Origin: Proales similis
Lineage: Eukaryota > Rotifera > Eurotatoria > Ploima > Proalidae
Length of the DNA stretch: 64,000 nt
NCBI GenBank assembly: GCA_019059635.1
Contig: JAGVRJ010000009.1
Coordinates: forward strand, 1,583,001 to 1,647,000
Direction of reading: 5' to 3'
Each line of letters starts with the position of its first letter. The first letter of the stretch is position 1. The notes beneath the pieces were generated by a model, which worked only from the letters and a program-made list of their open reading frames with translations, ran no database searches and was not told the origin of the DNA. The position numbers and the translations under genes are program-made. Shown here piece by piece: positions 41,757 through 52,300 of the stretch.

Positions 41757-44700
41757 ATGAATCCTTCTTACGACCAATTTTTAACTTACTGGTTTGGCGA
41801 TATTTCGAAGCTCAACGAAGCTGACTACAAGCATCGTCCATCTTTTTGGTTCAAACTTAAAGCAGAAAATGATCAAGAAGCGAAATGCCTCTATGGCGAG
41901 TTAATGAGCCGCGTTAAATTTGGTGACCTCAATCAATGGGAAGACCATCTGAGGGGTCAAGTTGCCCTTTGCATTTTTCTACACCAAATCTCTCGTCGAA
42001 TCTATCGTGGTACTCCAGAAATGTTCAGTAATGACCAATTGGCTGTCAAGGTTGCGCAAGGACTGATTCCACACCTCAACTCGTTGCCACCAATTCAAGC
42101 TTTTTTCGTGAATCTGGTACTTATAGATTCTGAAAATATAGATCTAGCAGAGGAGGCACTCAAATTTTTGGAAGTTCTTGCTCAGCAGTCACCTCTTTCC
42201 CAAAAGAGACATTTTTTCAACTATCTTCAGACAGCAAGACTTAAATGTGATGCTTTGCGTAAATTCGGGCGCTTTCCCGAGCGAAATATATTGCTAAGTA
42301 GAGAAACAAACGAATCTGAACGGGATTATTTAAAAAAAATGCCACCAGCTGTTTTCAAATCAATATATTCACTCGGACCAAAGGCCAAGCGACGAGCAGA
42401 CGCCCAAACTTTAATACGGTCAAATGTTTCCAAAAATATGAAATGTCAACGAATTCTTTTTCTGCACGGTTTCCGTCAGTCTGCAAACAAACTGAAAAAA
42501 CGTTTATCTGTCCTATCACGTCTTCTTAAACTTGAAGCCAATGCCCATATAACATTTTTGGACGGAACCCATGCATACCAGCCATCCGGTGCAGATATCG
42601 AAAAAATGAAAATGAATTTTGGATCAACGATTGCCGAGCCAATTGAATCACAGCGCGCTTGGTATAATTTGAAGGGAGAATACTACGACGGCTTCGAAGA
42701 ATCTCTTCAAGCGGTTTTAACTCATGTCAAGTTGCATGGACCGTACGATGGTGTTTTTGGATTCAGTCAAGGAGCTTGTGTGGCATGGGTACTTATTTAT
42801 CGTCATCCAGAGCTTTTCCGCTACTTTGTGCCAATAAGTGCCTATAACCCAATTGACTCACGTTACTCTACACTTTTTCCAGACCAACATCCGTGTGAAA
42901 TACCATCATTGCATATTTATGGTCTGAAGGACAAGATGGTTCCGCCAGGCAAATCAATTGCGTTTACCAAACAGTTTGTCGCTTGCCAGACGTGCTCACA
43001 TCAGGGAGGTCACTTTGCGCCTGACCTTTGGCCGAATGAAAGAATTGTTGGTTTTGTCAAGGGCCAAGCGGTGCATGAAAGTCACTTTGAAATAAAACCA
43101 AGTGGATCACTGAAGGAAGGACTCTTTCAGTTGTATCTAGCTATCAATAACAGCAATCAACTTGAGCCAGTTGACTTGAGCGCACTTATGGAGAGCAGCT
43201 ACTCGGTGGAAGTTGCGCAGTCATATCGGATGCAGAACGCTCTCAATTCAACCCAATCACTTGATTCCCTGACTGAAACTTTAGAGCAGGATTCAAATCT
43301 TTCCACCAATGAAAAGATATATTTGATCAGTTACTTATTAATCAAGGCCAAAATGTCCCTTGATAGCAACAGAAAGTTAATTGATATAATCATAAAGACC
43401 TTTAACTCAACTGCAGATAATACGGTTAAATGGTTAAATATAGAAGAGACTTTTGTAGGTCTTTATGCAAGACTTAATCAGTGGTCCCTTCTTATCCAGA
43501 TTTGTGATCGTTGCTTCGACCTTTTCGGTCAACTTCATTTGGCCAAAAGACTTTATTGGTATTTAATCGAGCTGTTTGTTCAGAGATTAAAGCAAGACTT
43601 GCTCATTTTGGATCAGATACAAGGTTCCTATTTTTTTGCACAACTAACAGAATTGGAGTCTCCAATCGAATCCGAAGGTGAACTGCCCAGCCCAATAGGA
43701 GTGTGGATGATATCAGACTTGGCTTCCTTAATGCCAAGAGTAAAAACCGCTGTCGATAAGCATAGCCGAATAGCACGTGAAAGCGCCAACCTTCTCAACC
43801 CGTTCAGCACATATCTGGAAAAACATGACCTGGAAACTGCAAAAATGATCAGTTACAACCGTTATCGAACACTCTTGTCGTGTCTGAAAAAATCAAAAGC
43901 CAGAATTAAGAACGAGTCTTTAGGCACCAGTAAAAACAGTGTCAGCCGTTTAAAAAATGCTCGGCAAGACAAGAGTGTTATGGAAAACCTTCTTGACACA
44001 CCATTTTCTGACGCTATTCTTAACCCGGTCCCTGAGCCGGTTGATGTTACTCCTTACGAGCTTATGCAGCCTCTTTATGATTGGCTTATCACAAACGCCG
44101 AATTTGATCCGGTAGAGGTTAAGTTCGTCAAAGGGAAAGTAACTGCTGATGGACGACTTGATTTGTGCAAACAAGTAATTGGGCCACAAGGAATCGAATC
44201 GCTTCTCAATTCGCTTACGAATCATGGCCATGTGAAAAAGTTGCTGCTGGGAAATAACATTATAGGGGACACGGGTGCAAAAGCAATAGCTGATTTCATC
44301 AGCAGTGGAAGAAGCCCTTTAACAATATGGTACATTGCTGGAAATAATTTGACAGCCAAAGGAATCGGCTTGATTGCTGAAGCTCTTAGAGACGATAAAC
44401 AAGTGGAAGCATTGTGGCTAAAGCGTAATCCTCTTAAGTCAGCTGGCATGCATCCGATTGCAAGTCTCCTCCGTACAAATAACACAATACAAGTACTGGA
44501 CCTTTTAAATTGCGGCTTACTTGACGAGGGAGCTCGCATTCTTTTCGATGGTCTCAAACAAAATAACTCGATCAAGCACTTGTATTTGAGCGCCAATGGA
44601 ATCACTCCAGAGGGTCTGGAAGCCATTCTGGATTATTACAAAACTGGAACAAGGAACCTCGAGACATTGTTTTTGGGAGCAAATCGATTAGGTGACAAAG

Positions 44701-45209
44701 GAGCCGAGATTATCAGCGAAATAATTCGTCTAGATAGCTCATTGAAATCTCTCAACTTAACGTCAAGCCGAATCGGGCCCAAGGGTATCAGTGTTCTGTC
44801 CGAGGCTCTTTCAAAGCACCAATCGATTGAAGATTTGAATTTGGGATATATGCGAGCTACTGTTGACTTAGGCGAGCTTGGAAATTTTATCCAAGATGAA
44901 GGAGCTCTTCATGTGGCTGAGTTAATAAAGTGTAATTCCAGAATCCGAAGTCTCGACATATCCCACAACCACATAAGCATCAAAGGAATGGAGGTTGTCA
45001 TCAAAGCAGCAAAAGAAAGTAAAAGTTTGCTCTTCTTTGGCTACGCTCAATTTGGCCAAGCAACCAATGAGATTGATCAAATTGAGATTTATAAAACTCT
45101 CAATAAGAATCGAAGTGATTTTGAGGCTGCTAATCCCGGACTCGATGCAGATTCAGTAATTCGACCGCTGCATGTTCAGAAGATTTACAGCATCTTTAGA
45201 ACCCATTAA
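41757..45209 (+). CDS. DUF924 + FSH1/OVCA2-type serine hydrolase + leucine-rich-repeat fusion
   Basis: One uninterrupted frame of 1,150 residues. Residues about 8-190 match DUF924: YWFGD at the start, HQISRRIYRGTPEMFSNDQ and FGRFPERNILLSRE. Residues about 232-440 match the FSH1/OVCA2 alpha/beta hydrolase: ILFLHGFRQSANKL, the nucleophile elbow GFSQGACVAWVL with Ser-337, LKDKMVPPG with Asp-392 and HQGGHFAP with His-419, so the triad is complete. About 440-810 is helical with no recognised domain. About 815-1110 is a series of ribonuclease-inhibitor-type LRRs (LLLGNNIIGDTGAKAIAD, LYLSANGITPEGLEAI). FSH1 enzymes are thioesterase- or esterase-like. DUF924 function is not known to me. RI-type LRRs bind proteins. 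There is no signal peptide, so it is probably cytosolic. Lack of introns is unusual beside its multi-exon neighbours. Confidence 0.85.
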   Translation: MNPSYDQFLTYWFGDISKLNEADYKHRPSFWFKLKAENDQEAKCLYGELMSRVKFGDLNQWEDHLRGQVALCIFLHQISRRIYRGTPEMFSNDQLAVKVAQGLIPHLNSLPPIQAFFVNLVLIDSENIDLAEEALKFLEVLAQQSPLSQKRHFFNYLQTARLKCDALRKFGRFPERNILLSRETNESERDYLKKMPPAVFKSIYSLGPKAKRRADAQTLIRSNVSKNMKCQRILFLHGFRQSANKLKKRLSVLSRLLKLEANAHITFLDGTHAYQPSGADIEKMKMNFGSTIAEPIESQRAWYNLKGEYYDGFEESLQAVLTHVKLHGPYDGVFGFSQGACVAWVLIYRHPELFRYFVPISAYNPIDSRYSTLFPDQHPCEIPSLHIYGLKDKMVPPGKSIAFTKQFVACQTCSHQGGHFAPDLWPNERIVGFVKGQAVHESHFEIKPSGSLKEGLFQLYLAINNSNQLEPVDLSALMESSYSVEVAQSYRMQNALNSTQSLDSLTETLEQDSNLSTNEKIYLISYLLIKAKMSLDSNRKLIDIIIKTFNSTADNTVKWLNIEETFVGLYARLNQWSLLIQICDRCFDLFGQLHLAKRLYWYLIELFVQRLKQDLLILDQIQGSYFFAQLTELESPIESEGELPSPIGVWMISDLASLMPRVKTAVDKHSRIARESANLLNPFSTYLEKHDLETAKMISYNRYRTLLSCLKKSKARIKNESLGTSKNSVSRLKNARQDKSVMENLLDTPFSDAILNPVPEPVDVTPYELMQPLYDWLITNAEFDPVEVKFVKGKVTADGRLDLCKQVIGPQGIESLLNSLTNHGHVKKLLLGNNIIGDTGAKAIADFISSGRSPLTIWYIAGNNLTAKGIGLIAEALRDDKQVEALWLKRNPLKSAGMHPIASLLRTNNTIQVLDLLNCGLLDEGARILFDGLKQNNSIKHLYLSANGITPEGLEAILDYYKTGTRNLETLFLGANRLGDKGAEIISEIIRLDSSLKSLNLTSSRIGPKGISVLSEALSKHQSIEDLNLGYMRATVDLGELGNFIQDEGALHVAELIKCNSRIRSLDISHNHISIKGMEVVIKAAKESKSLLFFGYAQFGQATNEIDQIEIYKTLNKNRSDFEAANPGLDADSVIRPLHVQKIYSIFRTH

Positions 45210-45580
45210 TTTCAATTATTCGAGCATTCCCTTTTACCAGTCTCTAAAAAGATGAGCATGCCTTTTCTAAATTGGCAATTTCTCAAAAAAACTCAAATAA
45301 ACTTAAAGACAATTATCTTATAACGACAATCAATAAATTTAACATTTCGAAGACGAGACGCCTTCTTTCCCGACCTAATGACACCTTGAAGAATCTCTCT
45401 GAAACGCATGGTTGACTCAGGAAATTAACTCGGAGATAAAATTAGAAATTATGCCCTTTAATGAGTCATTGGTAAAAAAGCTTTAAATATGGTTGAATAT
45501 TATTTTATTTTATTTTATTTAGAGATAAGAACTGAATTTCAACTCCTGTATCGATTAACAAGAGACAATTCATTCAAAAG
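45210..45580. other. Spacer with a TTTTA repeat
   Basis: 371 bp, AT-rich, with a pentanucleotide TTTTA repeat at 45501-45520. It precedes the SPPL2-like gene. No coding sequence is supported. Confidence 0.4.
45501..45520. repeat. (TTTTA)n short tandem repeat
   Basis: Four consecutive TATTT/TTTTA units can be read directly. Confidence 0.85.
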
Positions 45581-48075
45581 ATGAAACTAGGCGCCGAGTT
45601 AGGGCTTTTTATATGGGTTTCCTCATTGGTATAGTATTTTCAAACTTTGAAAACATCTAGCTTTTTTCACCACGCTCTAAAATTCAAAGGTTTTAGCAGC
45701 CAAATGCGACCTTATCTATTTATTTGCGCATAACAAAGTCACAAGCGAAGAGCAAAAGTATTGTGCTGTGCGTCGCAAAGCTGGCAATGAAGAAAATTTA
45801 AACTTGGTGTTTAATTTGACGAACTTGGCGCCTTTTAATGGATGTGGCTCGCCAACTAGAGTTGAACCATTTACCCAAACAGTTTATTTTAATGTTGGAA
45901 AACCAAATTTTCTTTGTAAATTTTCAATAATGATGAACAATGTAAGAAAGCCGAACACCAGAATAGTGATTATTGGCACCGATGGACCACTGGTTAGTTT
46001 CATTTCTTAAGAAACCTGCTTCTTACTGCTGGGTGAAATGTGCAAAACTCTTTTAGGAATTAGATATTGACGTAAACTTTACAACAGTATTTCTTCCCCA
46101 AGCATATGCCAATAGTTTGACGGTAAAGAATTGAGAAGAGAATTGCTACTTTATCAATAATTCGATTGAATGAAAAACAATCAAGGATTTCGCAAGCAAT
46201 CCCCGAGATTTTGTGATTAAAATGGAACGCGCCTTAGGCTATGATCATTCTCACCTTCTTCTTTGGTTCATATCTGTTGTTGTAGTCCTAATAGGAGCAA
46301 TTTTAAACAAGCGCAACTTTATAATTGGGTAAAATCATAGTCAAGCAAACTACTCATTCTAAAAACAAAATTCATCTTTTTTTTAGCTTGTATAAGAAGA
46401 CGAAAATTTTGAGTCTAATAAATAGACACAGAAATCAGTACTTTGATGATCCAGAAATAAAGAGAAAGGAACTGAACACCACTGAGCACAAAGGAGTTTA
46501 CCGAAAACGTGATGAAGATGATTTGTCGCATGAGAAGCAAAACGAAGATGCCCAAGAGAATAAAATATATTTATTCATATTTGAGAAGGACAAGCACGAT
46601 CTAGACGATTTGGAAATCGATATTGAGCTAGATGTTGTTGGTTACTTCATAATCCCAATTTTCATTATTCCGGCTGTTGTTTTCCTGCTTCTTCTCTACT
46701 TTGCCTACGATGTGTTTGGTAAGCTGAAAGGAAATTTTAAAAACTCTGGGCCCAGTTTTGAAGATATAATTAAGTTTATGTGGTCTTGGTTGGATTCGGA
46801 ATTGGTTCAGTTGGTTCTTTGTTTCGTCTTGGTGGCAGAATTGTGGATAAATTAAATTTTCTCAATTACAGGTAAATAAATGAATGACGATCTTTTCTTG
46901 GCATCTTTTTGATGAAAAGAAAAATAGAATTCGCCGAAACAATTTGCCAATTCTTAAACTTCAACCATCTGTCAAACGCATCATTCTCGCAGTCTTATGC
47001 TTGGCATTCGTTATCACATGGTTTGTACTCCGTAAGAAAAGGTTCGTACTATTTTGCTTCACACAAGTCAGCTTGAGTCAGCAAATTAATTAAATTTTAA
47101 GCTATGGGTGGATCCTCCAAAATATTTGTGCAATCGCATTTGTGCTTAACTCCTTATCTGTGTTTCGATTCCGTTCCTTCAAAATCGTCTCGCTTATACT
47201 TTTCGCGTTTTTCATTTATGACATATTCATGGTCTTTATAACCCCTTTGATAATTGGAGTGAGTTTATTTGGAAGTTGAAAAATCAAACTCGAAACTTAG
47301 TTATTTATTTAGGACAGTATTATGGTTGCCGCTGTCACCGGAGGGCGTGCAGATCCTGACGAAAAAAACGTATGCTAAAACATTTTTATTTCTCTTCTAA
47401 AATAATTTTTTTGATGATACAATTCAAGAACATCATTGAATTTGGTTTGACTTCTGATATAAATAGAGTGAGTAATGTGCACTTTTTTAATTGACTAGTT
47501 TTTAATCGTGAAATCTTAAGTTACCAATCGTCCTCACACTGCCGTTCATATCATGGTACCGGAGACTTTGCAGCATCATAAGTACATATGATTACGCTCT
47601 TCTTGGCCTCGGCGATCTTGTAATCCCGGGACTATGTGTGAATTACGGGATTACTTATGACACTGCGGCGTCAAACAGCTACCCAATCTATTTTGCACTC
47701 AATATGCTAGGTAGTAAATAGAATTAAAGGCCATTAAAAAGCGAAACTTATTTTGTTTTAGGCTATATTGTTGGACTCTCCCTGGCGCTCTTGGCATTGA
47801 TTTTAATGAGAACTTCTCAGCCAGCTCTTCTGTATATTGTTCCGGTGATGCTAATCTTAAACCTAGTGGTGGCTCTTTTTCGTCGCGAGATTAAGCTTTT
47901 CTGGTCGGGCGATATGATCAAAAAATTCGTTGATGTCAACACTGGTGAAACAAAGGATCTAGATAAATATCGAACCAAAAGGGCTGGGTTGTTTAACATA
48001 CTCAAGTTTTCCCGGCGAGATTACTTACAGCGAGTTAAGGGAAAATTTGAAAGCAGCCCAAAAGAAAAATATTGA
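45581..48075 (+). CDS. SPPL2: Signal peptide peptidase-like 2 intramembrane aspartyl protease
   Basis: About ten exons with short GT-AG introns. Exon 1 (45581-45628) plus the start of exon 2 (45690) gives a signal peptide MKLGAELGLFIWVSSLVLA. A divergent lumenal PA-like domain follows (FNGCGSPTR, IVIIGTDGPL, TVFLPQAYANSL). Then come nine or so membrane segments with the three protease hallmarks: Tyr-Asp in FFIYDIFMVF, Gly-x-Gly-Asp in LLGLGDLVIPG and the PAL motif in TSQPALLYIVP. Both catalytic aspartates are present. SPPL2 enzymes cleave type II membrane stubs such as those of TNF and CD74 relatives in endosomes and lysosomes. An insertion after the first membrane span is acidic and basic by turns (KRKELNTTEHKGVYRKRDED). 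AG directly precedes the ATG. Confidence 0.9.
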
Positions 48076-48272
48076 CATTATTATTTTATAACTAAGTAAC
48101 TAACTTCCCAATTCAATAGCGATATGCTCTTTGAAAATGTTTAAAATAAAGAAGAATGCAGATCTAGTTGAGTTTATTATATAGATTGACTTAACGACAG
48201 AAACTTTTTAACTAAATGATTAATGCCCCAAAAATGAGAAATATCGTTCTCTTCTCCGCTACTTTTTTTTAG

Positions 48273-48653
48273 TCAATCTTTTCCTACAAGTCGAATTGAA
48301 GTCACGCTAGGACGTTTGAAGCGAAATTTGTTCAAAGGCGAAGCTCTGTGACCATTAAGCGATTCTTCCAACTTTTCCAAGTTCACCAGATCATCGTTGA
48401 GCTCCTTTTTAAACTCAATAATTCGCTTTTCAAAATTGTCTTGGTCTTCGGATTGCTCAACATTTCGACCAACTGCCCAGCTAGGACGTTTCTGATTCTG
48501 TGCGTTCTTTAGTGAGTCTAGTAGCTGTTCTAGTTGCTCCAATTGCTCTATATCTCGACCAACTGCCCAACTTGGTCGCTTGCCAAGTTCAGCAGCAAAG
48601 CATGCGCTGAAAAGAAGCAGAATGCTGGCGATTGTTATCTTTCCTGTTAACAT
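48273..48653 (-). CDS. Neuropeptide precursor with repeated PSWAVGR peptides
   Basis: A single exon of 126 residues. The signal peptide is MLTGKITIASILLLFSACFA. Dibasic Lys-Arg sites then release KR-PSWAVGR (followed by DIEQLEQ) and a second KR-PSWAVGR (followed by NVEQSED). Two more dibasic sites lie before IIEFKKEL and before PSVTSIRLVGKD. If the Arg after Gly is also cut, the Gly would yield the amidated pentapeptide PSWAV-amide twice, and the last peptide PSVTSIRLV-amide through Gly-Lys. Acidic Glu/Gln/Asp-rich spacers between peptides are typical of such precursors. I do not recognise the peptide family. If the single Arg is not cut, the products would be longer acidic peptides. TTTATTCAG lies 6 bases before ATG. 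Confidence 0.75.
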   Translation of the reverse strand: MLTGKITIASILLLFSACFAAELGKRPSWAVGRDIEQLEQLEQLLDSLKNAQNQKRPSWAVGRNVEQSEDQDNFEKRIIEFKKELNDDLVNLEKLEESLNGHRASPLNKFRFKRPSVTSIRLVGKD

Positions 48654-49326
48654 TTTCTTCTGAATAAATTAAATGAGTCTAAAAATAGAGAATATTCTGT
48701 AGAAAATAAAACCGATTGAAAACGGTAGGTAGACTTGAGGTGATCACATCATACCACTATTTATATGATTGAAAAAGGTTGTGGGCAAAATAAGGCGTTG
48801 TGAATTGTCAGCAATATTCATCTATTAGATTAAACCAATGCAAAAGAACTCAACTAGAGGAATGACTGGAGGCAGAGAAGAGCTCAAGAAAAAATCAGAA
48901 AAATATACCACGCTAACAACGCCCTAACTTGATTCAATTCACTTGTTAGACAAGCGAAATTTCTGGAGGAACAACGCTGTATTGGCTTTTGTGTAATTAA
49001 CTTGAAGTATTACGATGTCTCTTACGCAAATCAAATTCTGCGTCCTTATTTTATGATGGATCCATTTTTAATCAAATAAAACATCTGCGTGTGCGCTCGT
49101 TTGCGTTCAGGTTTTCTGGCATCCGCCTATCCTCAAGCTATTTTACACACTCGATATAGATTTAATCTGAGTTAATCGAATCGAAAAATGTAACCCTGCA
49201 CTACACTTATTAGGTTTCATTTTGGCTTTAAAAGTCAAAATCAATCAAAGCAGTTATGATTGAGAGTCTGAGCTGGACTCCAAAAAATCTTTATTTTGGT
49301 CAAAATTATATCTCGAACTTGATCCA
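48654..49326. other. Spacer between the neuropeptide gene and the Roco gene
   Basis: 673 bp. It should carry the promoter of the neuropeptide gene and the 3' flank of the Roco gene. I see no further gene. Confidence 0.4.
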
Positions 49327-52300
49327 TTAGTTTTTGCGCATCTCCTCAAATAGCAAAGCGTTGAATTCATCACTTTGGGCTTTGTTGCTTTTCATTTCAA
49401 CTAAATCGCTTAAACGTATAGCATTGGTTTGACGTTGGTGTTCTTCGCAGAGCCACAGTATCTTGCCTGATGCAAGCTGGCATCTTCCAAGTCCAATAAA
49501 TTTCAGCAAGTTTAATTGATTCAAGTAATTTTCTGAAGCTTCCTGAGATGCACCCGATGAACCAAGAAAATTGCGAGTGAATGATAATATAATGTATCGC
49601 TTCAGAGCTTCATAGGATTCTTTGATTGAAGCTGGATTTGAAACGGAAGAGCTCGGAACAAATTCGGAAACTTTTAAACGTTCGTCTGAAATTTTCGACT
49701 GCGCCTGAGATCTCATTCGAGATCTTTGCAAGACTTCGCTCTTTTGATCAAGCATCTTGGCTTCCAACTGGTCCAAAATTTCGTCGATCTTACTTTTTTC
49801 GATAAGAGCCAATTCCAAGTCACTATGCTTGCATAGCTGGACTACTCGGCGAAGATAGGGTGCATGGTCTGAAGGAATGCTCGTGAGAAACTCATACTCA
49901 ATCTCATTACTCATTGAATGCCACTTTGTTTCGTGTTCGCACATGAATTTTAAACAAAGTTTAGTGACTCGCTCATTGTTGGTTCGCCTGTTGGCTGGTC
50001 TCCTTTTATTAAGGCTGCGCATTACATCATCCCTTGCCCAGGAGACAGATGTCTCCAAATCAGCTAGATCCACCATAATAACGCGAGGAAACGGACCACT
50101 TGAAGTTTGATCGGCCACGTTAGCTATCTGTCGAATGAATTTTCGTTGAGTTAGTTCAAATAATTCACTGAAGGCTGTTTGATTCTGTCTAGGGTCTCCA
50201 AGACTAATGTGAGTGTATTCCTCTTTGTTCTTAAGTTGTTGCTTTTTGAAAGGTTGAACACCAGCATTAGTCAACTCATTAAGAAGTTGATCAAATGCCT
50301 TATCGTTCTCAAGCTGAAAGTTTATTTCAATCATATTCAAGCAGCTGGCGATGCCGAGCTCTGTACTTCGCCATTCTTGCTTTGCCATTTGTGATCCGAA
50401 TAAGCATAAGATAATTGGTAGCCTTAAATTGGACGCAAAACGAAACTCGCGCATGCAATTTTCCGATCTGGCATATTCGTTAGATACGCAGGCAATAAGC
50501 ACTTGACAGTTTTTAATACCATCTGCCATGTCTTCGTATAATGTCTTTTTAATGCCCACTTGTTCATAATCTATCCAAACCGAGTATCCTTTCCCTTCCA
50601 AAAAAGGCTTTAAAGAACGAGGGTCTCCCCACCCTAAGCTCATTGGGTCTTTTAAAGGAGTTCCTTAATAAAAACCAACTTAAATTCATTCAATAATTGA
50701 AACTAGGCTAAAATTTTGAACCTTTAGAGATGGCGTCTTTGCTATTCATTCGGCAGTAGCTAATAAAGCATTGCAATTGTCGCTTTTTGTCCTCCTTGTG
50801 GTTTAAGCTTGTAAGCCGTTTGTCAATCAAGCCTAAAAGATCTGGGAGGCTTGTCTCGTATCTTTGCGGGGTATTTACTTTTATAAATAGCTCATGTGAG
50901 ACTCGTGCCCCAATCGGCGTTTTCTGCCATTCAAAAGAGGAGCCAAGGGCTACTAATATATAAGGTTTACCAAGCATATTAACCGCAAGCTGGAAAGTGT
51001 CCACGCAAAACTTGTCTTCACAAGAAGCATCGGATATACAAAATATTATGAGACGAGCGTTCCGTAGAATGATTCCAATCGAATCAACATTGAATTCAGC
51101 ATTGGACTGAGCAGCGAATACATGCAAGCCATGTTTCTCTATGTCATCCCTTATCCGCAATGGTTCGAGTATTTCTCGATTGTTGGCATCATCAGAGGAG
51201 TAAACTAAAACAACGTCATAGTTCATTTTCTGCCGTAAGATTCTCAAATCCCGAACATATGTTTGCATTTGAATATCAAAACTTTCAGTGTTTTCAGTTG
51301 GCATTTGAGTCATTAGTTCACTGACTGACACGATATGAAAGGATTGACGACATTGGAGGAAAACAGTTCCTAGGCGAATCGCACGCATCACCAGTGAGGC
51401 TGAATACATGCTTAGATTTGGATCGATTGAGTTGCTATTCAGACAGTCCGGGCAAGGAAAGAAATATTCATATATAACTCCATTGAACGACTCGGCTATT
51501 AAACTCTCTAAAACTTCGTGTATTAGGAAAATTAGATTCTCAGGCTGAAGTCCGATGACATCGATCTCTATTTTATTTTCTGATTTCTGTATTTTGGCTG
51601 TGTGTTGGTTCTTTCTCAGTATACAGCCATGCTTCCAAAGGGCTTTGTTATCTGTAATTTGGTAGAGGCGAACTTGTGCTCGATTAAAAAGGCCTGGAGG
51701 TAAATACTCAAACGCGTATATCACTTTGGTTCGTTTGAGCTTTTTAGTGTCTTCTTTTTTCTCATCGGAAAAGAGAACTAAATCAGGTAGGCTGGGAGCT
51801 GATTCGGGCATTAGGCAGGGTACAAGATGGAGGCTTTGTTCTTTCATTGGAAAACTAAGATCAAATCTTTCTGTAAGTTTAAGGATCCAATCAAAAAGCG
51901 AACGGTCATAGCGGTTCCAGATTTCTGCCAGGTCTTCATGGCGTAAGCGTCCATCTTTAATGCAATCGTTTTTCACCGAGACAAGACATGCTAGCATGTC
52001 GACCATGAATTGAGGATTGATCACTATTTGTTGACACAAGAATTGATTATTGAAATGCATGATTGAGCCAAGATCGTGTAAAAAACGTATAACTTGATTG
52101 AGTTCTGTTTTGTCAAATATACCGTGCTTGCTTGCAAGCTTCTCAGACTCTTCAAATCGAATTAAATTTCGCTCTCTTTTCAACGCGATCAAGGCCTTTT
52201 CATAATCGAGCCAAACCTTGGGAATTTTTTCTCCCTAAAATGTTTTTTATTGATGATGCTTCAAAAGAGAAAAAATTCTTCTTACCATATATTTTTCATT

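Noticed and set aside
48273-48653. Assigning the peptide precursor to the bombesin/GRP family because of WAVG
   Set aside because: Bombesin-type peptides end WAVGHxM-amide. Here WAVG is followed by Arg and then acidic spacer sequence, so the likeness is probably chance.
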